Shown here one piece after another: positions 24,741-33,528 of a DNA stretch of 64,000 bases. Source of the DNA: UBA7985 sp002711265 (GTDB lineage: Bacteria > Pseudomonadota > Alphaproteobacteria > UBA7985); contig CBFIBS010000005.1 in NCBI GenBank assembly GCA_965660945.1, forward strand, positions 75,107-139,106, read 5' to 3'. Numbering within the stretch: position 1 is the first letter of the stretch; each line of letters starts with the position of its first letter. The notes beneath the pieces were generated by a model. It made no database searches. It was given only the letters and a program-made list of their open reading frames with translations, and was not told the origin of the DNA. Both the position numbers and the translations under genes were made by a program.

Positions 24741-26459
24741 TCAGAGCCTGTAGTCGGCGGGCATTTCCGGCAGTCTTACCACAAGCCGGGCGCCGGTGAC
24801 TTTGCCGTCACGTTCTGCGTTTTCGGCGCGGATGACGCCACCGTGGGCGTCGATGATCTGTTGCGAGATCGACAGGCCCAGCCCGGAGTAGCGGCCAAAG
24901 CTGTCTTGCTCCGGGCGGTCGGTGTAGAAACGGCTGAAGATTTTGGTCAGGCGGTCCTCGGGGATGCCCGGCCCCTGATCCTCGACCACCAGCGTGATCC
25001 AGCCCCTCTCCCGCGTCAGGCCGACGCGAATGATCCCACCGTCGGGTGAGAATGACTGCGCGTTGGTGATCAAGTTGACGAGCACCTGCCCCAACCTGGT
25101 TTCGGCGCCGAGCACGGCAAAGCCGACCCTTGGCGCCTCCTTCGGCTCCAGCACGAATGTCGCAAGGGTGTCTTCGACCTGCTCCTGCAAAGCGATCACG
25201 TCAGCGGCGAGGCTGCGCAGGTCAAGCTCCTCCCAATGCGAGCGCGCCAGTTCGGCGTCGAGCCGCGAACTGTCAGAAATGTCGGTGATCAGTCGGTCCA
25301 TGCGATCGACATCGTGGGTCAGAATGCCGAGCAGCACTTCCTGCTGCTTGGGATCCTTGACCATGGACAGGGTTTCAAAGGCCGAGCGCAGCGAAGTCAG
25401 CGGGTTCTTGAGTTCATGGGCAACGTCGGCGGCAAAACTCTCCATGGAATCGATGCGGTCCCACAGGGTTTCGGTCATATCGCGCAGGGACAGCGACAGG
25501 TCGCCGATTTCATCACCCCGTGTGGAAAGATCAGGGATGGCATGGCGTCGGTCTTTCTGCCGTCGCACCAGGTCGGCGGACTTGGCCAGTTGTCGCACCG
25601 GACGGGCGATGGTGCTGGCCAGATAGAGCGACAGCAGCACGGTGATGACCAGCGCGATCAGGAACAGCCACAGCACCAGCGCCTGCATCGAGGCGATGCT
25701 TTCGTCGACCACCGTGGTTTCGCGCGACAGCATCAGCGCACCCAGCACGCGTCGGTATTCCTGCACCGGAACGGCGGCGGACAGCACCAGTGCATTGCCC
25801 TCGCCGCCACGGACCCCGTCCGCAACCCGTCCCAGCAACGCCGTTGAAACCTCTTGATAGTGATCGGCCCGCTGTGGGCTGGTCTCGGCGTAGCGTTGGA
25901 ACTGTCGGCCGCCACGGCGGATGACGCGCCATAGCTCCGGCGGCGACAGGCGGTCGAATACGGTCGGTTCGCCCATGGGCTGGGTGTAAACGGAAATCGT
26001 GCCGCCGTTGAAGGCTTCGGAATCCGCGATCAGGTCACCGTTGATGGAGAACAGCCGCGCCCTCGACGGGCTCTCGATGGTCAGCAGTCGCAGAAACAGG
26101 TTGGCGCGGTCTTCATCAAGGTGCTTTTCGGGATCCTCGCTGGAGACATCGGCCCAGCCCAGCGCGACGGCGATGATGCGGCCCTCGGAGCGCAGGGCCT
26201 CCAGTTCGCCCTCGATCAGCAGCTGGCGATAGCGGTCGGTGTAGAGGAAGCCGATGACGGGGATCAGCAGGGTGATCATGTTGATCGCAAGGATACGTCC
26301 GACCAGCGAGCGCGAGCCCGGCCCGCGAGGGCGCCAGCGGGCCCGCCGCGCGAACACGGCCGCGAGCAGGCGACGAAGCGCCCGAAGGCGGCTCATGCCA
26401 GCGCCGGCGCTCTCGCCGATCGTTTGGCCGGTGACTCGGTTGGTGTTCGACGTATCCAT
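24741..26459 (-). CDS. chvG: Two-component sensor histidine kinase ChvG (ExoS type)
   Basis: A 572-residue membrane kinase. A basic, Arg-rich N-terminus precedes the first membrane helix (LAINMITLLIPVIGFLY). A periplasmic sensor region of about 190 residues follows, then a second helix (MQALVLWLFLIALVITVLLS) and a HAMP-like linker. The phosphoacceptor box DVAHELKNPLTSLR has its His near residue 346. The ATPase part shows NLITNAQ, VEDQGPGIP and GLGLSISQQI. ChvG senses acid or envelope stress and phosphorylates ChvI. It is downstream of chvI by 119 bases and followed after 4 bases by rapZ, the normal alphaproteobacterial arrangement. Confidence 0.93.
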   Translation of the reverse strand: MDTSNTNRVTGQTIGESAGAGMSRLRALRRLLAAVFARRARWRPRGPGSRSLVGRILAINMITLLIPVIGFLYTDRYRQLLIEGELEALRSEGRIIAVALGWADVSSEDPEKHLDEDRANLFLRLLTIESPSRARLFSINGDLIADSEAFNGGTISVYTQPMGEPTVFDRLSPPELWRVIRRGGRQFQRYAETSPQRADHYQEVSTALLGRVADGVRGGEGNALVLSAAVPVQEYRRVLGALMLSRETTVVDESIASMQALVLWLFLIALVITVLLSLYLASTIARPVRQLAKSADLVRRQKDRRHAIPDLSTRGDEIGDLSLSLRDMTETLWDRIDSMESFAADVAHELKNPLTSLRSAFETLSMVKDPKQQEVLLGILTHDVDRMDRLITDISDSSRLDAELARSHWEELDLRSLAADVIALQEQVEDTLATFVLEPKEAPRVGFAVLGAETRLGQVLVNLITNAQSFSPDGGIIRVGLTRERGWITLVVEDQGPGIPEDRLTKIFSRFYTDRPEQDSFGRYSGLGLSISQQIIDAHGGVIRAENAERDGKVTGARLVVRLPEMPADYRL

Positions 26460-26578
26460 CGTGGTCCAGGCGCAGCCTCAGAACGCAATTCAGGCACGGG
26501 GAGCTCCGGGGTGCGGGCGTTCAGACAGGCCCCGTACCAACACCCCGCGCCCAGACTTGGACCACCCGGGGGGCGAAA

Positions 26579-27304
26579 TCAAGCAGCCAGACCGGTATCC
26601 TTGTAGCGGTAACCGACCCCGTAGAGGGTCTCGATCTGGTTGAAGTTATCGTCCACGGCTTTGAACTTCTTGCGCAGGCGCTTGATGTGCGAGTCAATGG
26701 TTCGGTCGTCGACGTAGATGTGCTCGCCGTAGGCGGCATCCATCAGCTGGTCGCGAGTCTTCACGTGTCCCGGGCGCTGGACCAGCGACTTGAGAATCAG
26801 AAACTCGGTTACGGTCAGCGTGATATCGTCGGACTTCCATAAGCATTGATGCTTGACCGGGTCGAGGCGCAGCTCTCCTCGTGTAAGGACGTCGTTGCCG
26901 CCTTCGCGTTCCGGGGTGGCGGTGGCCATTTCCTCCCGGCGCAGCAGCGCCCGGATCCGCTCGACCAGCAGTCGCTGGGAGAAGGGCTTCTTGATGTAGT
27001 CATCCGCGCCCATGCGCAGACCCAGAACTTCATCCACCTCGTCGTCCTTGGAGGTAAGGAAGATCACCGGCACCTGGCTCTGCGCGCGCAGACGGCTGAG
27101 GACTTCCATGCCATCCATGCGCGGCATCTTGATATCCAGAATGATCAGATCGGCGGGCTGGACGGTCAGGCTCTTGAGCGCGTCGGTGCCATCGGAGAAG
27201 GTCCGCGTCCGGAATCCCTCGGCTTCTAGGGCCATGGACACGGAAGTGAGGATGTTGCGGTCGTCGTCGACGAGGGCGATGGTCTGTTGCACGGTATTCT
27301 CCAC
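26579..27304 (-). CDS. chvI: Response regulator ChvI (OmpR family)
   Basis: A 241-residue regulator. The receiver domain (1-125) has the acidic pocket LVDDD, phosphoacceptor Asp57 in LIILDIKMPRMDG, and the lysine in FLTSKDDEV. The C-terminal winged helix contains LTVTEFLILKSLVQRPGHV and VDDRTIDSHIKRLRKKF, the OmpR/PhoB DNA-binding pattern. It is the partner of ChvG encoded next. Upstream lies an AT-rich 215-base stretch with two copies of a TATAAT -10 motif in similar surroundings. Confidence 0.95.
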   Translation of the reverse strand: MENTVQQTIALVDDDRNILTSVSMALEAEGFRTRTFSDGTDALKSLTVQPADLIILDIKMPRMDGMEVLSRLRAQSQVPVIFLTSKDDEVDEVLGLRMGADDYIKKPFSQRLLVERIRALLRREEMATATPEREGGNDVLTRGELRLDPVKHQCLWKSDDITLTVTEFLILKSLVQRPGHVKTRDQLMDAAYGEHIYVDDRTIDSHIKRLRKKFKAVDDNFNQIETLYGVGYRYKDTGLAA

Positions 27305-27361
27305 GGCAGGGGTGGTGGTGTCTGGAGGCGAGTGAAGCCTAAGTGTGCTCTATTCGCAACA

Positions 27362-27442
27362 ATTATAGGGCAGATTTGCGAATTCTCTCGACAAAAAGAC
27401 GAACAAAGTAAGGCAAGACTCAAGACTTTAGGGTGAATTATA
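27362..27442 (-). promoter_or_regulatory. Tandem -10 elements upstream of chvI
   Basis: On the minus strand TATAAT occurs at 27362-27367 and again at 27437-27442, both within similar surroundings (GCAAA-n-CTGCCC/CTCCC-TATAATT). The proximal copy would start transcription near 27355, about 50 bases before the chvI ATG. No consensus -35 hexamer is obvious at 17 bases. Confidence 0.45.
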
Positions 27443-27521
27443 GGGAGTTTGCCATAGAATCAGGGCTTGATCGGGCGCCGATCGTGCAATTTTTTCGGCA
27501 AATTCCGTGCCGCAGCTTGGG

Positions 27522-28400
27522 CTACTTCCCCGTGAGCCGGGCAAGCACCAGTTCCAGCTGCTCCAGCGAAGCGTAACTGACCCGGACGTGGCCCCGGGTG
27601 GCGGATCCGCGGATTTCGACACCGAGGCCAATTTCGCGGGACGCCTGCTCTTCGGCTTCGCGGAGGTCGGGATCCTTGTCCACAGCACCCGATGCGCCCG
27701 ATCGGTCGCCGTCACCCGTGGCGCCAGCGCCGGACGACAGGTCGCGCACGGCCTGCTCCAGGCGTCGGACCGACCAGTTTTCGGCCGCGGCCTGCCGCGC
27801 GAGTGGCAGCGGGTTATCCAGCGACAGCAGCGCGCGGGCGTGACCGGCCGACAGCTCACCCTTCTCGACCATAGTGCGCAGGCTGTCTGGCATGGCCAAA
27901 AGGCGCAGGGCGTTGGCGACGTGGGCGCGGGACTTGCCGACCCGCTCGGCGACGTCAGTCTGACTGTAGCCGAACTGAGCCATGAGGCCCCGGTAGCCCT
28001 CGGCCTCCTCAAAGGGGCTCAGGTCTTCACGCTGGACGTTTTCGAGCAGGGCGATTTCAGCCGCGTCGACGTTTGCTAGCTCGCGGATCACCACCGGAAC
28101 ATCGTGGACCCGGGCCTGCTGCGCGGCGCGCCAGCGGCGTTCCCCGGCAACGATTTCATAGGGCGTTTTCACGCCCGGACTGGCGGCCCGAACGAGGATG
28201 GGCTGGAGAATGCCTTGGGTTTTGATCGAGGAGGCCAGCTCGGCGAGTTTTTCCGGGTCAAAGTGCTGGCGGGGCTGGAACGGGCTGGGCGACAGGTCCG
28301 CCACCGGTAGCGTCTGAACCCCCGCGCCCGCTGGTCCCTCAGCTGTAGCACCATCGTCGAAGAGGGCGCTCAAGCCCCGTCCCAGACCCTTCTGTGCCAT
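27522..28400 (-). CDS. parB: Chromosome partitioning protein ParB
   Basis: A 292-residue CTPase and parS-binding clamp. The start MAQKGLGRGLSALF is the standard ParB N-terminus; the N-terminal domain has the CTP-binding ERRWRAAQQA motif. The helix-turn-helix follows (GYSQTDVAERVGKSRAHVANALRLL) and a C-terminal dimerisation region ends in SLEQLELVLARL. A long acidic, Gly-rich linker separates them. A GTG six codons upstream is possible, but the ATG at 28400 gives the conserved start. It overlaps nothing and follows parA by 18 bases. Two parS sites lie 2-4 kb away in mnmG. Confidence 0.96.
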   Translation of the reverse strand: MAQKGLGRGLSALFDDGATAEGPAGAGVQTLPVADLSPSPFQPRQHFDPEKLAELASSIKTQGILQPILVRAASPGVKTPYEIVAGERRWRAAQQARVHDVPVVIRELANVDAAEIALLENVQREDLSPFEEAEGYRGLMAQFGYSQTDVAERVGKSRAHVANALRLLAMPDSLRTMVEKGELSAGHARALLSLDNPLPLARQAAAENWSVRRLEQAVRDLSSGAGATGDGDRSGASGAVDKDPDLREAEEQASREIGLGVEIRGSATRGHVRVSYASLEQLELVLARLTGK

Positions 28401-28418
28401 TGTATGCCCCCTGCTCAC

Positions 28419-29192
28419 CTAGAGTTTCAAAGCCGCGATAACCTCGTCGGACAGCGCGGCGTAGGCCTGCGCACCGGCGGATCGGGCATCATAGTCGAAA
28501 ATCGGCAGCGCGTGTGACGGGGCTTCGGAGAGCCGCACGTTGCGCGGAATTTTGGCGTCAAAGACCCGGCCGTGCAGGTGGTGGCGAACGTCGTTCTCGA
28601 CCTGCTGCGCGAGGTTGTTGCGACCGTCGTACATGGTCAGTACCACACCGAGCAGGCTCAGCCGGTCATTGGCGCTGCGCTTGACCCGGTCGAGGGTGCG
28701 CAGCAGAAACGCCAGCCCTTCGAGCGCGAAAAACTCGGCCTGCAGCGGCACCAGCACATAATCGGCCCACGACAGGCTGTTCAACGTCAGCAAACCCAGC
28801 GCAGGCGGACAATCGATCAGCACTACGTCGAAATCGGCGGCGGCCTCGCCCAGCTGCGCGCGGAAGCTGTACTGCCGCTGATCCGAGCCGGCGAGCTCGA
28901 TCTCCATGGCAGCAAGATCCTGGTTGGCGGGCAGGATCGACAGCCCCTCCTGCGCCGTGGGGCGGATTGCGCGCTCCGCCGGGGTCCGCCCGGCGAGAAC
29001 GGTGTAGAGGTTAGCGTCACGCTCGGCGACTGCCACGCCCAGTCCGGTGCTGGCATTGCCCTGAGGGTCGGCGTCGATGATCAAGGTGCGCTTGCCCGCG
29101 CGCGCCAGCGCCGCACCAAGATTGACGGCGGTGGTGGTCTTACCGACCCCGCCCTTCTGGTTGGCGATGGCAAGGATGACAGGCTGGGGCAC
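28419..29192 (-). CDS. parA: Chromosome partitioning ATPase ParA
   Basis: A 257-residue Walker-type ATPase. The deviant Walker A box is KGGVGKTTTAVNLG at residues 12-25; Walker B is VVLIDCPPALG; the GVVLTMYDGRNNLA segment is typical of chromosomal ParA/Soj. ATP-bound ParA coats the nucleoid and pulls ParB-parS complexes toward the new pole. It lies in the classical rsmG-parA-parB order near the origin and is followed by parB after 18 bases. Confidence 0.97.
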   Translation of the reverse strand: MPQPVILAIANQKGGVGKTTTAVNLGAALARAGKRTLIIDADPQGNASTGLGVAVAERDANLYTVLAGRTPAERAIRPTAQEGLSILPANQDLAAMEIELAGSDQRQYSFRAQLGEAAADFDVVLIDCPPALGLLTLNSLSWADYVLVPLQAEFFALEGLAFLLRTLDRVKRSANDRLSLLGVVLTMYDGRNNLAQQVENDVRHHLHGRVFDAKIPRNVRLSEAPSHALPIFDYDARSAGAQAYAALSDEVIAALKL

Positions 29193-29290
29193 GGCGGTCT
29201 CGTCGCTTGAGGGCTGAAACGGAAGTCACGCGGGACCGAAATCCCAGTCTCAGAGACCGCGCAGGCGCGCGCAAATCCTGAAACTACGTC

Positions 29291-29956
29291 CTAAGGCCGC
29301 CGACGCAGGTTGCGCAAGCGCAGAATCACCGAGTCGCTGTCGATAATTGAGGGAAAACTCTCAGCCTCGAAGCTGAAGGCCTGCGCGGCCTCGTCCAACT
29401 CGTCTTGTGCGCGGCGCCCCTTGTGCAGGATCAGGGTGGTTTCTGCATCGATCACTGGTTCGCAACAGTCCAGCAGCCGCGGCAGCGGTGCGAAGGCGCG
29501 GGCAAACAGCACATCCAGCGGCGCCGGCGGCAGGGATTCGATACGGCTGTTGACCACCGTCACCGGAGCGCCAGTCGCTGTCTTGACGGCGAGCAAGAAA
29601 GCGGCCTTGCGCTGGTCCGATTCAACCAGACGTACGGGAATCCCTGTCGCCAGCGCCAGCACCACCCCGGGGAATCCCGCTCCGGTGCCGATGTCAGCCC
29701 AGCCGCGGCCCTCATCGGCTGTACCGAGGTGATCAAGGCACTGGAGGCTGTCGACGACGTGGCGATCCCAGACATCAGCCCAGGTTTTGGGGCCGATCAG
29801 GTTGAGTCGGGGCTGCCACTTGCCCAGCGTCGCAACATAGGCCGCAACCTGCTCACGGGCCGCTGCAGACAGACCGAGTCGGTCGCAGGTCTCGTCGAAC
29901 AAGGTTGAGCGCTTGGGCAGCTGCAAAGGGTGGGATGAACGGGCGGTCTGGCTCAT
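29291..29956 (-). CDS. rsmG: 16S rRNA (guanine-527-N7) methyltransferase RsmG
   Basis: A 221-residue SAM methyltransferase (formerly GidB) that makes m7G527 in 16S rRNA. The segment KWQPRLNLIGPKTWADVWDRHVVDSLQ matches the conserved N-terminus, and the SAM site is DIGTGAGFPGVVLAL near residue 93. FARAFAPLPRLLDCCEP is the following signature. Loss of this gene gives low-level streptomycin resistance in several bacteria. It follows mnmG after 21 bases in the same transcript direction, and parA follows after about 100 bases. Confidence 0.96.
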   Translation of the reverse strand: MSQTARSSHPLQLPKRSTLFDETCDRLGLSAAAREQVAAYVATLGKWQPRLNLIGPKTWADVWDRHVVDSLQCLDHLGTADEGRGWADIGTGAGFPGVVLALATGIPVRLVESDQRKAAFLLAVKTATGAPVTVVNSRIESLPPAPLDVLFARAFAPLPRLLDCCEPVIDAETTLILHKGRRAQDELDEAAQAFSFEAESFPSIIDSDSVILRLRNLRRRP

Positions 29957-29977
29957 GGATGATCAGCCTTAAAGGCC

Positions 29978-32044
29978 TCAGGCCGTTTCAGCCAGTTCAG
30001 CCCGCGGCTCGGTTTCTGGGTCCACCCCGAGATCAGGGGCAGGACCACGGGTGGTCTCTGGCTCATCTGCGCCCGCATCTGCTCTCGCTCCCGAGTCTGC
30101 GTGCTGAACCAGGTCATTGTCTGGCTTCGCCTGTGGTTGCTGGGTCGCCCTGTTGCCCTGCCGCCGGCGCACAAATTGCAGCAGCGCACCGAGTGCTGCC
30201 GGGGTCATGCCCTGGATCCGCGAAGCACGGTCCAGTGTTTCCGGGCGGGCGGCCTCGAGCTTTTCTCGGATCTCGTTGGACAGTGAGCCGATGGCAGCAT
30301 AGTCGAGGTCCGACGGCAGATGGATTTCCTGCTCCGAGCGCAGAGCGGCGACTTCCTGCTCCTGTCGGTCGAGATAGCCGGCGTAGACGGCAGCGATCTC
30401 GATCTGTTCAGCCACGTCAGCGCGCAGACCTTGCAGCGCCGGGAAGGCAACTTCGAGCTGGCTCAGGTCCACAGTTTTCATCGACAGCATATCGAGTGCA
30501 TTGCGGGGACGACCATCGAGCTTAACTGGAAAACCTTGCGCCGCCCAGGCGTTGGGACTCTGGCTCAGGCTCTGGAACCGCTCGAAACCATCTGCAATGG
30601 CGGCCTGTTTCACGTGAAACGCCTCGGCGCGGGACAGTCGGATCAGGCCCAGCTCCAAACCCAGCGGTGTCAGCCGTTGATCAGCATTATCGGCGCGCAG
30701 CCGCAAGCGGAATTCTGCCCGGCTGGTGAACATTCGGTAGGGCTCTGCCGTACCGCGGGTCACCAGATCGTCAATCATCACCCCGATGTAGCCTTCGTGC
30801 CGCCCGATCCGGAGGCGTTCCTCTCCACCACCCGCCTGCAGCGCGGCGTTGGCACCCGCCACAAGGCCCTGCGCCGCCGCTTCTTCGTAGCCCGTGGTGC
30901 CGTTGATCTGCCCGGCGAGGAACAACCCTGGCACCCGCTTGGTCTGCAGCGTGTCCTGCAGCTCGCGCGCGTCGACGAAATCGTACTCCACGGCATAGCC
31001 GGGCCGGATGATCCGGGCGCGCTCCAACCCGGGGATTGTGGCCAGCATGGCGGCCTGAACCCTTGCTGGCAGCGACGTGGAAATGCCGTTCGGGTAGACT
31101 GTGTGATCGTCAAGGCCTTCCGGTTCCAGGAAAATCTGGTGCCGCGGCTTATCGGCAAAACGCACCACCTTGTCCTCGATTGAGGGACAATAGCGCGGGC
31201 CGTGCCCGTCTATTGCGCCCGAGTAGACCGCTGAAAGGTGGAGATTTTCCTCGATCAGGCTGTGGGTTGCGGGGGTGGTGAAGGTAACCCCGCAGTCCAG
31301 CTGTGGCACGGTGATCTGATCGGTCATGGTCGAAAACGGCACCAGCACCGCATCCGGCGGCTGCATGTCCAGCCCGGCCCAGTCGATGGTGCGCCCATCC
31401 AGCCGTGCTGGCGTCCCGGTTTTGAGGCGACCCAGCGCGAACCCAAGACGGTCGATGGTCTCGGCCAGCGCCACGGACGGCGCTTCCCCGGCCCGCCCCT
31501 CAAAGGCAACAGCATCGCCGACAAAGGTCTTGCCGCGCAGGAAGGTGCCGGTGGTGATCACCAGCGCGGACGCCGCGATCTCCACCCCCCGATCGATGGT
31601 CAGCCCGGCCATCTTACCACTTTCGTCAAGGATAATGTCGTCGGCCCCGGCCTCGATCACGGTCAGCCGGCTCTCTGCCTGCAACAGGGCCTGGATGGCC
31701 TCGCGGTACAAGCGCCGGTCGGCTTGCGATCGCGGTCCCCGGACCGCCGGGCCCTTGGAGGCATTAAGCATGCGGAACTGGATACCCGCCTGGTCGATGG
31801 CACGGCCCATCAGGCCATCGAGCGCATCAATTTCCCGGACCAGATGACCCTTACCCAGACCGCCGATCGCGGGGTTACAAGACATCTCACCCACCGTCTG
31901 CCACTGGTGGGTCACCAGCCCGACCTCTGCCCCCAGCCGCGCAGCGGCGGCGGCGGCCTCGGTGCCAGCGTGCCCACCGCCGACGACGATCACGTCGAAG
32001 CGCAGGCCCGAGGGCAAGGAGTGATCGCGGGCGTAGAGTTTCAC
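29978..32044 (-). CDS. mnmG: tRNA uridine-5-carboxymethylaminomethyl synthesis protein MnmG (GidA)
   Basis: About 688 residues. The N-terminal FAD fold begins FDVIVVGGGHAGTEAAAAAARLG, followed by SCNPAIGGLGKGHLVREIDALDG, the strongest GidA signature. The middle has GTFLRGKTFVGD and the second GTTGYEEAAAQGL motif; the C-terminal helical region binds MnmE. The MnmE-MnmG complex modifies U34 of several tRNAs. I chose the GTG at 32044: it has AGGAG nine bases upstream and gives a normal length. The longer frame upstream would run through mnmE. That GTG lies inside a parS palindrome. C-terminal tail of about 50 Pro/Asp/Ala-rich residues is unusual. Confidence 0.95.
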   Translation of the reverse strand: MKLYARDHSLPSGLRFDVIVVGGGHAGTEAAAAAARLGAEVGLVTHQWQTVGEMSCNPAIGGLGKGHLVREIDALDGLMGRAIDQAGIQFRMLNASKGPAVRGPRSQADRRLYREAIQALLQAESRLTVIEAGADDIILDESGKMAGLTIDRGVEIAASALVITTGTFLRGKTFVGDAVAFEGRAGEAPSVALAETIDRLGFALGRLKTGTPARLDGRTIDWAGLDMQPPDAVLVPFSTMTDQITVPQLDCGVTFTTPATHSLIEENLHLSAVYSGAIDGHGPRYCPSIEDKVVRFADKPRHQIFLEPEGLDDHTVYPNGISTSLPARVQAAMLATIPGLERARIIRPGYAVEYDFVDARELQDTLQTKRVPGLFLAGQINGTTGYEEAAAQGLVAGANAALQAGGGEERLRIGRHEGYIGVMIDDLVTRGTAEPYRMFTSRAEFRLRLRADNADQRLTPLGLELGLIRLSRAEAFHVKQAAIADGFERFQSLSQSPNAWAAQGFPVKLDGRPRNALDMLSMKTVDLSQLEVAFPALQGLRADVAEQIEIAAVYAGYLDRQEQEVAALRSEQEIHLPSDLDYAAIGSLSNEIREKLEAARPETLDRASRIQGMTPAALGALLQFVRRRQGNRATQQPQAKPDNDLVQHADSGARADAGADEPETTRGPAPDLGVDPETEPRAELAETA
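30606..30621. promoter_or_regulatory. parS site (ParB-binding) inside mnmG
   Basis: TGTTTCACGTGAAACG matches the universal parS consensus TGTTTCACGTGAAACA at 15 of 16 positions. It lies in the coding sequence of mnmG, about 2.2 kb from parB. Confidence 0.9.
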
Positions 32045-32052
32045 GTGAAACA
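32037..32052. promoter_or_regulatory. parS site overlapping the mnmG start codon
   Basis: Minus-strand sequence TGTTTCACGTGAAACT (15 of 16 matches to parS). The central GTG of the palindrome is the best start codon of mnmG. Second of two parS sites near parAB. Confidence 0.9.
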
Positions 32053-32075
32053 GCTCCTGAAGGGCTAAAAGTGGC

Positions 32076-33479
32076 TCATTTGCCGATGCAGAACCGACTG
32101 AAGATATGATCGAGCACGTCCTCAACATCAACCGCGCCGGTAATCCGCCCAAGCGCAGCAGAGGCCTCACGCATGCATTCAGCCAGCAGCGCCAGCTCAT
32201 CCTCGGCCTGGGCCTGCTCCAGCGCAGCAACGGCCGCCCCGACGTGGAAGGCGTGCCGCTCGCGGCCCATGGGCAGCAGGACGTCGAGCGAAGCCCCGTC
32301 CCCCAATAGCGCCGCCTGCACCCCATCGAGCACAGCCTGTAGCCCTTCACCCGTTACCACCGACACACCCAGCGGCCCAGCCTGCCGACTGGTCGGGTCT
32401 GGGCTGACGCGCCAGAGATCCTGCTTGGTGGCCACACGCAGCAGGCGCGCCGCATCCAGCCGGTCAGCGATCTCGGGCGCTTCACCGCGCTCATCGATCA
32501 GCCACAGCACGAGATCCGCCTGCTCTGCGGCCTGGAGCGCGCGGTCGACGCCCATGGCCTCGATAGTGTCGCGGGTCTCGCGCAGGCCCGCTGTATCGAT
32601 GAAATTCACCAGAAACCCACCCAGATCCACCGGCACTGATATCGTGTCCCGGGTGGTTCCGGCAATGTCCGTCACGATGGCCACATCCCGCGCAGCAAGC
32701 GCGTTGAGCAGGGAAGATTTGCCGACATTGGGCCGGCCCACCAGCGCAACGCTGTAGCCGTCTCGCACCCGAGCCGCCAATCGGTGCGAGGCCTCGGTGC
32801 GGGACGACATCTCTGCAGCCAGCGCGCCGGCCCGCGCCCTGACGGTCGGAAAGAAGCCTTCCGGCAGGTCTTCATCCGGAAAGTCGATCCAGGCCTCCGT
32901 TTCCGCGCGCAAGGCGATGATATCCGCCCGCCAATCTTCCACCTGCTGCGAAAGTGCGCCCCCAAGCTGCCGCAGCGACAGCCGCCGCTGGGCTTCCGTC
33001 TGGGCATCGATGAGGTCGCCTAAACCTTCGACAGCCGCAAGGTCGAGTTTGCCGCGCAGAAAGGCCCGCTGCGTGAACTCACCAGCTTCCGCGGGCCGCA
33101 AACCGGCGAGCTGCCCCAGCCGCGACAGAACCGCGCGCACCACGGCTGGAGACCCGTGAACGTGCAGCTCGACCACGTCTTCGCCGGTAAAGGAGCGCTG
33201 GCCGGGAAACCAGGCCACCATGGCCTCGTCGAGCACCCCGCCTTCAGCGTCGAAGAGATCGGCGCGCCGCAAAACCCTTGGCGCCGGAAGGGATCGCTTT
33301 GGCCCACTCGAGGTCCCAGGCTTCGCGCTATCGACGTTGCCGCCGTCAGCGCTTCCACCACTGCTGGACAGGAGCGCCACGAGCGCAGCCCCCGCTGCGG
33401 GACCAGAGACGCGGACCACGGCCACACCCGCGCGGCCACCGCCGGACGAGAGGGCGAATATGGTATCCGAAGCACTCAC
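32076..33479 (-). CDS. mnmE: tRNA modification GTPase MnmE (TrmE)
   Basis: A 467-residue GTPase that works with MnmG on wobble U34. The N-terminal domain begins DTIFALSSGGGRAGVAVVRVSGP and binds a tetrahydrofolate. The G domain shows LVGRPNVGKSSLLNAL, DIAGTTRDT and DTAGLRETRD. The protein ends with the invariant C-terminal motif FCIGK, whose Cys is needed for tRNA modification. A Gly/Ser-rich insert near residue 40 (SSSGGSADGGNVDS) is unusual. The start is a GTG at 33479 without a strong ribosome-binding site. The order mnmE-mnmG-rsmG-parA-parB is conserved. Confidence 0.96.
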   Translation of the reverse strand: MSASDTIFALSSGGGRAGVAVVRVSGPAAGAALVALLSSSGGSADGGNVDSAKPGTSSGPKRSLPAPRVLRRADLFDAEGGVLDEAMVAWFPGQRSFTGEDVVELHVHGSPAVVRAVLSRLGQLAGLRPAEAGEFTQRAFLRGKLDLAAVEGLGDLIDAQTEAQRRLSLRQLGGALSQQVEDWRADIIALRAETEAWIDFPDEDLPEGFFPTVRARAGALAAEMSSRTEASHRLAARVRDGYSVALVGRPNVGKSSLLNALAARDVAIVTDIAGTTRDTISVPVDLGGFLVNFIDTAGLRETRDTIEAMGVDRALQAAEQADLVLWLIDERGEAPEIADRLDAARLLRVATKQDLWRVSPDPTSRQAGPLGVSVVTGEGLQAVLDGVQAALLGDGASLDVLLPMGRERHAFHVGAAVAALEQAQAEDELALLAECMREASAALGRITGAVDVEDVLDHIFSRFCIGK

Positions 33480-33528
33480 GTTGCGATCAGCCTGCTACCC
33501 TCCGGTCACGGTTGAGGGGCCGGGGCCG

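Noticed and set aside
27810..27830. TTATCCAGC as a DnaA box near parB
   Set aside because: It is a single isolated match inside the parB coding sequence, without clustering.
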